Both the position numbers and the translations under genes were made by a program. DNA of 64,000 nt from Peribacillus simplex NBRC 15720 = DSM 1321 (GTDB lineage: Bacteria > Bacillota > Bacilli > Bacillales > DSM-1321), in contig NZ_CP017704.1 in the NCBI RefSeq assembly GCF_002243645.1, positions 1,031,501-1,095,500 of the forward strand. Direction: 5' to 3'. The stretch's first letter is position 1. Each line of letters starts with the position of its first letter. The notes beneath the pieces were generated by a model. That model was not told the DNA's origin. It saw nothing but the letters and a program-made list of their open reading frames with translations, and made no database searches. Shown piece after piece: positions 54,707 through 62,541 of this stretch.

Positions 54707-56097
54707 TTTGTGTGAACCTCCATTAAAGCGCGTGCTTTATTTTGTGTCTCTTCAAATTCCGTTTTTGGATCTGAATCATATACAATTCCTGCCCCTGCCT
54801 GTACGTAGGCCTTGCCATCTTTAATGATCATCGTCCGAATGGCTAAAGCCATATCAAGATCCCCTCCAAAACCTATGAACCCTATCGAGCCCGAATACAT
54901 CCCCCGTTTACAATTTTCCAGTTCATTGATCAGCTCCATTGCCCTGATTTTAGGAGCACCTGAAACTGTTCCAGCAGGGAGGCAGACCGTCAGCGCATCT
55001 AAACTCGTGAACCCTTCCCTAAGCTTTCCGCTAACCTTCGAAGCAATATGCATAACATGCTGATATCTTTGAATTTCCATTTCCTCGGTAAGGTGGATTG
55101 AACCGATTTCGCAAACCCTGCCAAGATCATTTCTACCCAAATCAACAAGCATCTTATGCTCGGCAAGTTCCTTTTCATCCATCAGCAGGCTTTTTTCGAA
55201 GCCTTTATCTTCTTCATCCGTTTTCCCTCTCGGCCTTGTACCGGCAATGGGATTAACATGAACCATTCCTGATGAAACACTGATCAAACTTTCTGGAGAC
55301 GACCCAATAATTGTATAGTCACCAAATTCTATATAAAACATATAAGGAGAGGGGTTGGCTAATCGCAAACGACGGTAGGCATCGAAAGGCTCCCCATCGA
55401 AGTCCGCTTTAAACCTTTGTGATAAAACAACTTGGAACACTTCACCCGCTACTATTGCTGCTTTAACTTCAAGGACCATTTTCTCGAATTCATCCTGACT
55501 GAAATTCGAATCGAATTCCAAATATTCCGACGATATTTCCTTTGACGGCTTGCTTGCCTGATTGATTTTTTCCTTCATCCCCAATAAACTTTTTTTACTA
55601 TCTTCTTCCGCAGTCAAAAGATGGATCTTCTGCAGAACATGATCGAATATATACAGTTCTTTATAAAAAAGAAAATGAGCATCAGGCATTTGCAGAGAAT
55701 CAGGAGGCACCGGACCTATATTTTCATATAGTCGAATGATATCATAGCCCATATATCCGATTGCACCACCGTTAAAAGGCGGAAGATGTATGGGAGCCTC
55801 TCCTATTTCAACTAATAATTCGTTTTTTAGAAACTCTATGATATTGATGTTCTTTACGATTTGGTCACCTGTTTCAGTGTCTTTCACATATACTTGGTCA
55901 GCAAGTGATGTCACCTCCAGGTAAGGTTTTGAACCTAGATAAGAGTAGCGGCCGTTGTCATGATGCGAATTCGAACTTTCCAATAAAAACTTCTGGTCAC
56001 CATCTAATTTCTGAAATATGGCAATGGGTGTGTGAATATCCCCTTCAATTGTGTCCATTTTAAAGCGGAGTATTTTTTTTTCATCCAAATTATTCAT
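54703..56097 (-). CDS. trpE: Anthranilate synthase component I
   Basis: Converts chorismate to anthranilate and is the usual target of tryptophan feedback. It has 464 residues. The inhibitor-binding N-terminal motif LLESSNSHHDNGRYSYLG (about 38-55) and the C-terminal chorismate domain with PAGTVSGAPKIRAMELI and GSIGFIG are clear. ATG after GGGAGGGAATAGAG. It is the first gene behind the two T-boxes. Confidence 0.97.
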   Translation of the reverse strand: MNNLDEKKILRFKMDTIEGDIHTPIAIFQKLDGDQKFLLESSNSHHDNGRYSYLGSKPYLEVTSLADQVYVKDTETGDQIVKNINIIEFLKNELLVEIGEAPIHLPPFNGGAIGYMGYDIIRLYENIGPVPPDSLQMPDAHFLFYKELYIFDHVLQKIHLLTAEEDSKKSLLGMKEKINQASKPSKEISSEYLEFDSNFSQDEFEKMVLEVKAAIVAGEVFQVVLSQRFKADFDGEPFDAYRRLRLANPSPYMFYIEFGDYTIIGSSPESLISVSSGMVHVNPIAGTRPRGKTDEEDKGFEKSLLMDEKELAEHKMLVDLGRNDLGRVCEIGSIHLTEEMEIQRYQHVMHIASKVSGKLREGFTSLDALTVCLPAGTVSGAPKIRAMELINELENCKRGMYSGSIGFIGFGGDLDMALAIRTMIIKDGKAYVQAGAGIVYDSDPKTEFEETQNKARALMEVHTK

Positions 56098-56227
56098 CTC
56101 TATTCCCTCCCGATTTTTATACGGTCTTGTAAACCCCCGAAGGGAAAACCCTTTTGGCCAAATGCCGGAGTTTCCATTTCCTCTGGATATTTTTTGATGT
56201 TTCCTCTAAAAGGTATTTATATTGAAA

Positions 56228-56505
56228 ATCCAATAAAAAAAATCCCCTGCAAACACAAATATGTGTCTGCAGAGGACGGAATACCGCGGTGCCACCTCAA
56301 GTTGGAAAAATGCATCATTTTTCCCTCTCAAGCAAGAAATGAAAAATTCTTGCAATTACCCTTTAACGGTGGCAGCCGAGTTTCCCTACTTATTTCAAGA
56401 AACCACTCATAAGTCCATTCATCTTCTTATATCGTACCGGTTTCCACCTATTCCGGCTCTCTGTGACGCATCTAAAAAGATTACTACTCTCATTCATTGA
56501 TTTAA
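56228..56505 (-). ncRNA. Second (proximal) tryptophan T-box riboswitch
   Basis: A tRNA-sensing leader. Stem I has AGAGTAGTAATC near its 5' end and the specifier in GATGAATGGACTTATG, with UGG at 56417-56415. The T-box GAGGTGGCACCGCGG (56296-56284) is followed by an intrinsic terminator, CCTCTGCAGACACA paired with TGTGTTTGCAGGGG, then a run of eight T (56240-56276). Uncharged tRNA(Trp) would favour the antiterminator and transcription of trpE. Confidence 0.93.
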
Positions 56506-56521
56506 TTATCATTTTCATAAA

Positions 56522-56788
56522 AACGCAAAAAGGGCCCTCATCCAAAGGACGAGGAACCCGTGGTACCACCTTAATTAGCTAAATTAGCTCACTTTACGGC
56601 ATTAACATGCCTATCTCCATTAACGATGAGATAATCGCCAAAGCCTACTCCGTTCATCCGTTTCGGTTTGGGGCTCGGAAGTCCATTCGCTTAAATTCGT
56701 TCACCAGTTTTCAGCAACCACTGGCTCTCTGCAGAACATCATTAAGGTACTCTTCTTCGTCACTGCCTTTATCTTTTTCTTGATTATT
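56522..56788 (-). ncRNA. First (distal) tryptophan T-box riboswitch
   Basis: A complete T-box in front of the other. The specifier loop region reads GCGAATGGACTTCC with UGG at 56685-56683. The distal stem I part contains GCAGAGAGCCAGTGG. The T-box AAGGTGGTACCACGG (56572-56558) is followed by the terminator GGGTTCCTCGTCC paired with GGATGAGGGCCC and TTTTT (56526-56559). Both leaders in series must be read through for trp expression. Confidence 0.93.
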
Positions 56789-56817
56789 ATGTTAAAACAA
56801 TCTTTTCAGTAAGTCAA
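56789..56817 (-). promoter_or_regulatory. trp operon promoter
   Basis: On the minus strand TTGACT (56817-56812), 17 bases, then TAACAT (56794-56789), a good sigma-A type match, directly before the first T-box. Confidence 0.75.
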
Positions 56818-56841
56818 TGGAGTTTTCTAAAAATTATATTT

Positions 56842-57117
56842 TTATTTTTTCATTTTTATCCATTCTCCGTCATCGATACCTTTTGCCTTCTTAATAACAA
56901 GATATGCTGAATAGGTGCTGACTGACTCAAATTCATCCGTATACTTTTTTTCATCCGCTTTACCGGGGACTATTTCCTTGAATCTTCGGTAAGCCTTCAT
57001 AAATTCTTCCTTTTGTATTTTATTTTCATAAGCCTTTTCTACCGCTTCAAAGAATTTAATCACATCTACGATCTCGTCAGTAGACCAATCAAGATCCATT
57101 GGATATTGATAATCCAT
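56842..57117 (-). CDS. yktA: YktA, UPF0223 family protein
   Basis: A 91-residue helical protein of the UPF0223 family. Typical sequence: YPMDLDWSTDEIVDVIKFFE (about 5-24) and DEFESVSTYSAYLVIKKAKG. Function unknown. The start ATG is preceded by AAGGAGCG at a longer spacing. It lies upstream of the trp promoter, on the same strand. Confidence 0.9.
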   Translation of the reverse strand: MDYQYPMDLDWSTDEIVDVIKFFEAVEKAYENKIQKEEFMKAYRRFKEIVPGKADEKKYTDEFESVSTYSAYLVIKKAKGIDDGEWIKMKK

Positions 57118-57174
57118 ACCCTAAACACGCTCCTTCTAGATAGTTTTTCATGTTGTCCGGCAGACCATATATCA

Positions 57175-58134
57175 TTAGTCTGCCCATTTAGAACGAATTG
57201 CTTCCGCCTGGTCGATAATCCGACTGAATAGTTCAGCAGTCGATGGTACATCATGAATCAGCCCCATCACTTGTCCAGCCCAGGCAAAGCCTTCACCTTC
57301 AACACCGTCATGGATATAACGCTGGTTCGCTTTACCACTTATGTAATCCTTCAATTGTTCATATCCGCCGTTTTCTTTTTCTATATCAAGGATCTTATCG
57401 GTCCAGCTGTTTGCAATTACCCTGGCTGGTGCACCAATGGACCTCTTAATGACAACGGTATCATTTTCTGTTCCGGAAACCAAGGCATTTTTATATAATT
57501 CATGTGCATGAACACACTCCTGGACTGCTATGAATCGTGTTCCCATCTCGATTCCTTCGGCTCCAAGTGCCAATGCTGCCATCAAACCGCGTCCATCGCC
57601 AAAACCACCCGAGGCGATGACTGGAATTTTCACGGAGTCCACAACTTGAGGAATCAACACAGAAGTTCCAATATCATCACGGCCTAAATGTCCACCTCCC
57701 TCCTGACCAACTACCATCACAGCATCTGCTCCAAGCTCTTCAGCCTTCATTGCCTGCCTTCTTGCAGCAACGAGCACTAGTTTTTTCACCTGAGTGCCTT
57801 TGACGTAATCAAGAAATGGAGAAGGGTTACCGCCTGTTACGGAAACAGCTGCGATATCCTCTTTCAAGGCTGCTTCAAGCATGTGTTCATAAGGCCTTCC
57901 ATGCTGACCAATTGCAAAGTTCACACCAAACGGTTTATCCGTCAATGATTTGGTTTTTCTAATTTCATCTATCAGTTGCTCTGGGTTGTCCAAGGACATG
58001 GCCGTTACCTGCCCTAGCCCTCCTGCATTCGAAACTGCCGCAGCCAGGTCTGCATATGCTAAATGAGCCAATCCCCCTTGTACGATTGGGTATTGAATCC
58101 CTAACAAATCGGTCACACGCGTTTTCCACTTCAA
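57175..58134 (-). CDS. Nitronate monooxygenase family flavoprotein
   Basis: An FMN-binding TIM-barrel protein of the nitronate monooxygenase/2-nitropropane dioxygenase class, 319 residues from TTG 58134 (LKWKTRVTDLLGIQYPIVQG). AAGGGAG is 9 bases upstream; two ATG codons earlier lack suitable spacing. FMN signatures: QGGLAHLAYADL, VVGQEGGGHLG (about 141-151) with the catalytic His, and VIASGGFGDGRG. Close relatives include FabK-like enoyl reductases, so the reaction is not certain. Single gene between yktA and the speA-type gene. Confidence 0.87.
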   Translation of the reverse strand: MKWKTRVTDLLGIQYPIVQGGLAHLAYADLAAAVSNAGGLGQVTAMSLDNPEQLIDEIRKTKSLTDKPFGVNFAIGQHGRPYEHMLEAALKEDIAAVSVTGGNPSPFLDYVKGTQVKKLVLVAARRQAMKAEELGADAVMVVGQEGGGHLGRDDIGTSVLIPQVVDSVKIPVIASGGFGDGRGLMAALALGAEGIEMGTRFIAVQECVHAHELYKNALVSGTENDTVVIKRSIGAPARVIANSWTDKILDIEKENGGYEQLKDYISGKANQRYIHDGVEGEGFAWAGQVMGLIHDVPSTAELFSRIIDQAEAIRSKWAD

Positions 58135-58550
58135 ACTCCTCATCTCCCTTTTCATTTTGGTAGTTTATTTATTTAGCTAAATTCAAATCATTAGCTTCAT
58201 TATGGCAAATATTGTTTACCCGTTCAATTTTTAAACTCACACATACAATATTAATAAAAGAAGAATTCTTGAGTAAATCCAGTAAATACTAGGAAAATAG
58301 ACATTTATAATCTGCTGATAATATTATTGAGCCCCTTAACAACAAAGACATATAGAAATTGTTTAAGCAGGACATTAAAAAGTCACTCTAGGCATTTATT
58401 ATAAGACATGCTATAATTCATATGTTTTATGTCTATCCACAAGCTTACTAACCATACGAATGGAATCGGAGAAACATACGATCGTAAATAGAGGGAGTAT
58501 ATACTCCCAAATATTTCGTACCTATTTTATTGAAAAGGGGCCACAAAGAA
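58135..58550 (+). promoter_or_regulatory. Promoter and leader of the speA-type gene
   Basis: An extended -10 TGCTATAAT (58409-58417) could start a leader of about 125 bases. The leader contains TACGATCGTA (58477-58486) and the perfect 16-bp palindrome GGGAGTATATACTCCC (58493-58508), about 25 bases before AAAAGGGG. The palindrome could be an operator or an RNA hairpin near the ribosome site. No gene is supported in this stretch. Confidence 0.5.
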
Positions 58551-60008
58551 TTGTCACAGAATGAAACACCCTTATACACTGCCTTATTGCAGCATGCAAA
58601 AAAAAATCCCGTTCAATTTCATATTCCAGGTCATAAAAAAGGAAAAGGAATGGACGCTGATTTCCGTAATTTCATTGGAGAAAATGCATTATCCATAGAT
58701 TTAATCAATATCGCTCCACTCGATGATCTCCATCAGCCAAAGGGGATCATTAAACACGCTCAGGATCTTGCCGCTGAAGCTTTTGGGGCAGATCACACAT
58801 TCTTTTCCGTTCAAGGAACAAGTGGAGCAATCATGACGATGGTCATGACAGTATGCGGACCTGGGGACAAAATCATCGTCCCAAGGAATGTACATAAATC
58901 CGTAATGTCTGCCATTGTATTTTCCGGAGCTGTTCCCATTTTCATCAATCCTGAAATAGACAAAGATTTGGGCATTTCACACGGAATCACAGTCGATGCC
59001 GTTGAAAAAACTTTAATGGAACATAGCGATGCAAAAGGATTGCTTGTCATCAATCCCACCTATTTCGGCATTTCGGCTGATTTGCAAAAAATAGTGGAAG
59101 TTGCTCATTCCCACCAAATCCCAGTACTCGTAGATGAAGCACATGGTGTCCATATACACTTCCATGAAGACTTGCCGATGTCAGCCATGCAAGCTGGAGC
59201 AGATATGGCTGCAACGAGTGTTCATAAACTGGGCGGTTCACTAACTGGAAGTTCCATATTAAATGTTAAGACTGGTTTAGTTTCTGCAAATCGTGTTCAA
59301 GCCATATTGAGCATGCTCACAACCACCTCAACCTCCTATATCCTTCTGGCTTCCCTGGATACAGCTAGAAGACAACTTGCGACGGTAGGCAGGGAAATGA
59401 TCGATGAAGCGATCAATCTCGCAGGGTATATCCGTGAGGCCGTTAATGAGATTCCTTATCTTTACTGTGTCGGCAGCGAAATTCTCGAGAGTGAGGCAGC
59501 CTTTAGTTATGATCCGACTAAATTGATCATATCCATTAAGGAATTGAATATTACCGGATACGACGTTGAGAAATGGCTTCGTGAAAAGCATAATATCGAA
59601 GTGGAACTATCTGACTTGTACAATATTCTTTGCCTGATAACTCCTGGAGATTCAAAAACAGAAGCGGACCTGCTGATTGCTGCCCTTAGAGACTTATCGG
59701 ATGAGTTTAAGGAAATGGCGGCTGAACATGAAAAAATTGAAGTCCTGCTTCCTGATACACCACCATTGGCTTTATCACCCAGGGAGGCATTTTACGCAGA
59801 AACCGAAGTGGTTCCCATTGAGGAATCTGTCGGCAAAATTAGCGCTGAATTCATCATGGTTTACCCGCCGGGAATCCCGATCTTCATACCAGGTGAATTG
59901 ATTACTGAAGATAATATCAATTACATCCGGAAAAATATCGAGGCCGGCCTTCCTGTTCAAGGCCCTGAGGACCCAGAAATAAAATATTTACGCATCATTA
60001 AAAATTGA
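58551..60008 (+). CDS. speA: SpeA-type arginine/lysine/ornithine decarboxylase (Orn/Lys/Arg family)
   Basis: A PLP enzyme of fold type I; the B. subtilis homologue is arginine decarboxylase making agmatine for polyamines. From TTG 58551 (LSQNETPLYTALLQHAKK) it is 485 residues, near the B. subtilis length; AAAAGGGG is 10 bases upstream. Signatures: PVQFHIPGHKKGKGMD (about 20-35), FFSVQGTSGAIMTMVM (about 85-100), VDEAHGVHIHFHEDLP (about 195-210) and the PLP Lys in TSVHKLGGSLTGSS (about 222-235). Arginine specificity is by context. Confidence 0.92.
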   Translation: MSQNETPLYTALLQHAKKNPVQFHIPGHKKGKGMDADFRNFIGENALSIDLINIAPLDDLHQPKGIIKHAQDLAAEAFGADHTFFSVQGTSGAIMTMVMTVCGPGDKIIVPRNVHKSVMSAIVFSGAVPIFINPEIDKDLGISHGITVDAVEKTLMEHSDAKGLLVINPTYFGISADLQKIVEVAHSHQIPVLVDEAHGVHIHFHEDLPMSAMQAGADMAATSVHKLGGSLTGSSILNVKTGLVSANRVQAILSMLTTTSTSYILLASLDTARRQLATVGREMIDEAINLAGYIREAVNEIPYLYCVGSEILESEAAFSYDPTKLIISIKELNITGYDVEKWLREKHNIEVELSDLYNILCLITPGDSKTEADLLIAALRDLSDEFKEMAAEHEKIEVLLPDTPPLALSPREAFYAETEVVPIEESVGKISAEFIMVYPPGIPIFIPGELITEDNINYIRKNIEAGLPVQGPEDPEIKYLRIIKN

Positions 60009-60020
60009 TTGATCCCATCA

Positions 60021-60050
60021 AACCAGAGCATGTACTGCTCTGGTTTTTTT
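60021..60050 (+). terminator. Terminator after speA
   Basis: AAACCAGAGCA pairs perfectly with TGCTCTGGTTT around a 5-base loop, then more T. Confidence 0.92.
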
Positions 60051-60114
60051 ACCGATTTTATTATGAAGCAAGTAGCTCCCGATAAAAACCGAAGAACTTC
60101 CCTTCATTAACTTC

Positions 60115-60328
60115 TATAAAAAGGGTGCTCCAGGTTACAATCCTGAAACACCCTTAAATTCTATTAATCTTAAAATCCTTTTTCCATTTATTTTTCAGAG
60201 GCAGCTGTATCACAGCTTTGGCAGTTGTGATTGTGTGTATATAGTACACTTACTTTTTCATCTTCAAAATGTTCAATCGTGCTATTGCAAGTTTGACATA
60301 CGATAGTTCCCATTTTTACAACCCCTTC
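60115..60328 (-). ncRNA. sr1: SR1-type dual-function small RNA
   Basis: A single short transcription unit beside speA, the place of SR1 in B. subtilis. The -10 TACAAT (60340-60335) would start RNA near 60328. The end is the terminator AAGGGTGTTTCAGG paired with CCTGGAGCACCCTT and T run (60118-60156). The predicted length is about 214 bases, close to B. subtilis SR1. It encodes SR1P. SR1 is known to pair with ahrC mRNA and to be repressed by CcpN on sugars; I did not identify an ahrC pairing region here. Confidence 0.8.
60188..60313 (-). CDS. sr1P: SR1P, GapA-binding peptide
   Basis: A 41-residue peptide. From ATG 60313 it begins MGTIVCQTCNSTIEHFEDEK, the SR1P family's conserved start with its CxxC pair, and ends in a second CxxC (CQSC). 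In B. subtilis SR1P binds glyceraldehyde-3-phosphate dehydrogenase GapA and influences RNase J1. AGGAAGGGG lies 8 bases upstream. A longer in-frame start at 60391 is not supported. It is encoded within the SR1 RNA. Confidence 0.88.
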   Translation of the reverse strand: MGTIVCQTCNSTIEHFEDEKVSVLYTHNHNCQSCDTAASEK

Positions 60329-60334
60329 CTCTAT

Positions 60335-60370
60335 ATTGTATGCATCAATTACGTAATGTAACCGCTTTAT
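60335..60370 (-). promoter_or_regulatory. SR1 promoter with palindromic operator
   Basis: TACAAT (60340-60335) is the -10; the -35 is weak. Between them lies ATTACGTAAT (60348-60357), a perfect 10-bp palindrome. In B. subtilis CcpN acts at this promoter, so the palindrome is a candidate operator; this is inference. Confidence 0.45.
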
Positions 60371-60685
60371 ATGAATTATAATATAACACATTTATTATTT
60401 CAAGCTAAAAAGTATAACATATATACTTTTTCCCATTTAATAAAATGTAATGTTGGAAGAAATGGATTCCAATCGTTCGTTAGACTGATTCTTTTTATTA
60501 AAACACGAGAATTTTTTATAAACAAAGGGCCCTGGAGCTCTTTTTACATATTACATACACTCCTTGCTTCAGCATAGCAAGGTGAAATAGGAATTTCGCC
60601 TTTTAATTTACATATAGATATGTATATAATACATCCATAAAATGTTAATATATTCTTATATCCTATCTATCTAAGGGGGATCCAC
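60371..60685. other. Intergenic region SR1-DUF1885 gene
   Basis: About 315 AT-rich bases between divergent units. It has an A/T hairpin (AAAAAGTATA with TATACTTTTT, about 60407-60431) and, near 60607-60622, TACATATAGATATGTA close to TATAAT (60625), a likely promoter for the plus-strand gene. No gene is supported. Confidence 0.4.
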
Positions 60686-61120
60686 ATGACTGAAAATGCC
60701 TATATCAAACTTGTTCCTGAGTCCGCTAAAGGGACTGTAACCATCGAAGACGTGAAAGAATTGCTGAGCTATTATCAAATGATCACAGCGAAAACCGGAA
60801 AGCAACTGGATTGGGACTATGATAAAAAAGCATTTCCTTATGAAATGAAAGAACCGGAAAGAATGAAAGATAAGGTCATATACCTCCAATCCAAAGAAGA
60901 TCGATACCACATGATATTGATAGGCGTTGACCAGGAAGTCGTTAAGGATGAAGATGGATCAGAGCGGATTCAATCCTATATCCAATTCACCCTCCCTGAA
61001 ACTGCAACTTTCGGTGATAAGGGAAAGGCTAATGAATTGTGCAAGTTCCTTGCAAAGAAATTACGGGCGCAGCTACACCTCTTCAATAAACGGGTGATGT
61101 ATTATTATCCAAGGAAATAA
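60686..61120 (+). CDS. DUF1885 family protein
   Basis: A 144-residue soluble protein of the DUF1885 family found in Bacillus, function unknown. Distinctive parts: AYIKLVPESAKGTVTIEDVK (about 5-24), YYQMITAKTGKQLDWDYDKK and KANELCKFLAKKLRAQLHLF near the C-terminus. ATG after AAGGGGGATCCAC. Confidence 0.85.
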   Translation: MTENAYIKLVPESAKGTVTIEDVKELLSYYQMITAKTGKQLDWDYDKKAFPYEMKEPERMKDKVIYLQSKEDRYHMILIGVDQEVVKDEDGSERIQSYIQFTLPETATFGDKGKANELCKFLAKKLRAQLHLFNKRVMYYYPRK

Positions 61121-61145
61121 AAAACCTGCAGATGCCGAAATTGGC

Positions 61146-61973
61146 TCATGCAGGCGTTTCAATTAATTTTGGATCAAGGATCTCATAACCTTTCTTTTGA
61201 AAACCTTTCACGATATCCTCTATCGCTTCACTGGTCCATTTCCGGTCATGCATCAGCAAGTTCGCACCATTTCCTAAATAAGGGCTGTTCAACATGATCT
61301 CCGATAAAGCTTTTTTATCCTGATACTCTTTTTCCCAGTCATATCCGTATGTCCAATTCATGACCAACATTTTTTCTTTCTCAGCGACTTTTTTTGAATG
61401 CTCGGTATTCGATCCAAATGGCGCCCTGAAGTACTTAGGGCGTACCCCTATAATACCCTCAACCAAATTGTTCAATTTAACGATTTCCCGCTCTTGTTCC
61501 TTTTCGGTCAACTCTTTTAAATTCACATGGGAATATGTATGATTGCCGATAGAAAAACCCATTTCATGAATTTCTTTCAGCATCGCTTTATTTTCATCAT
61601 TTTCAAGAAAGTGACCGTTCACGAAAAATATCGCAGGTACTTCAAGTCGCTTCAGGGTTCGGGCGATTTCCAGAGAATATTTATCAGGTGCATCATCAAA
61701 TGTTAACAACACCACTTTCGGTTTTGCATCCCCAATGGGTTTAAATGACCAATTCTCTTTATCCACGCGATATTCTGCCTTTACATTCCCTTCGCCAATT
61801 GTTTTTGACGTTTCTTTTTTCAAATCTTTCTCTTGCTGGCTTTCATCATGGACCGTTGTTGTCGTTTCCACGCTTTTTTCAGTCTCATTTTCAGTTTGAC
61901 CGGAACTCGGATCATTACAAGCCATCAATAAAAAAGATACTAAGGTAAATAATGCTACTACTTTGTTAATCAT
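61146..61973 (-). CDS. Polysaccharide deacetylase family lipoprotein
   Basis: A membrane-anchored extracellular NodB-type deacetylase of 275 residues, probably acting on wall glycan. Signal peptide and lipobox LLMAC (Cys19), then a low-complexity Thr/Glu linker. The NodB domain covers about 80-265: VVLLTFDDAPDKYS (metal Asp pair), GNHTYSHVNL (metal histidines HxxxH) and RAPFGSNTEH. The catalytic set looks complete. ATG after ACGGAGGAATC. Similar genes lie near pdh in several Bacillus. Confidence 0.9.
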   Translation of the reverse strand: MINKVVALFTLVSFLLMACNDPSSGQTENETEKSVETTTTVHDESQQEKDLKKETSKTIGEGNVKAEYRVDKENWSFKPIGDAKPKVVLLTFDDAPDKYSLEIARTLKRLEVPAIFFVNGHFLENDENKAMLKEIHEMGFSIGNHTYSHVNLKELTEKEQEREIVKLNNLVEGIIGVRPKYFRAPFGSNTEHSKKVAEKEKMLVMNWTYGYDWEKEYQDKKALSEIMLNSPYLGNGANLLMHDRKWTSEAIEDIVKGFQKKGYEILDPKLIETPA

Positions 61974-62016
61974 GATTCCTCCGTGGTTTCTTGTGTCATT
62001 GAGACTTACGAAAAAT

Positions 62017-62265
62017 TCAATAAACGGGTACTAGCGTTTCCAAAAGGAGTTGCAAAATCCCGTAACATAAAAGGCTTATCACGGTAACAAGCATGGTTCG
62101 TCTATTGGATTTTAAAATTATTTTACCAATGTAAATGGCTAAATAAGAAAAGACCAGAAACATGAATACTTTGAAAACGAATCGATCGTTAACAGACAGC
62201 CATTCAACTAATGTATACCCACTCCATACAATTAGTTGAAAGAGGATTACCAGATAATTTTTCAA
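62017..62265 (-). CDS. Small three-segment membrane protein, unknown
   Basis: An 82-residue membrane protein starting at TTG 62265 after GAGGTGGATCAC; a GTG three codons earlier overlaps the site. Hydrophobic segments: about 3-22, 28-48 and 58-76. I do not recognise it. It precedes the deacetylase lipoprotein on the same strand by 44 bases, so a shared transcript is likely. Confidence 0.65.
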   Translation of the reverse strand: MKNYLVILFQLIVWSGYTLVEWLSVNDRFVFKVFMFLVFSYLAIYIGKIILKSNRRTMLVTVISLLCYGILQLLLETLVPVY

Positions 62266-62492
62266 GTGATCCACCTCATTTTAATATGAATATATCAGCC
62301 ATAATCCTTTTATTGGCAAAAAATATTCCTTTAGCACATCGCTCATCTTATTTTTTATCCTCTATTACCTTTTTCAAACCCTTTTAAGGAAAAAAGTAAG
62401 AAGTCCTTTTTATAGCTTATGCCCTTTTTGTTCTTTTCATTTAACTAGTGAGAAGAAAAACTTGAATGGGGATGTCATCATCTGGCCAATAC

Positions 62493-62528
62493 AAAAAAGC
62501 GTACTGCATTAGGCAGTACGCTTTTTTT
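62493..62528 (-). terminator. Terminator of the pdh operon
   Basis: AAAAAAGCGTACTGC pairs perfectly with GCAGTACGCTTTTTT around a 6-base loop, just after pdhD. Confidence 0.93.
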
Positions 62529-62541
62529 AAAATCAATTACA

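Noticed and set aside
56032-56500. Plus-strand frames across the T-box region
   Set aside because: They are antisense to trpE and the T-box leader, and the RNA structure explains the sequence conservation.
61124-61160. Hairpin CCTGCA-ATG / CAT-CAGG as terminator of the DUF1885 gene
   Set aside because: It lacks a T run and overlaps the end of the deacetylase coding sequence; I could not support it as a terminator.
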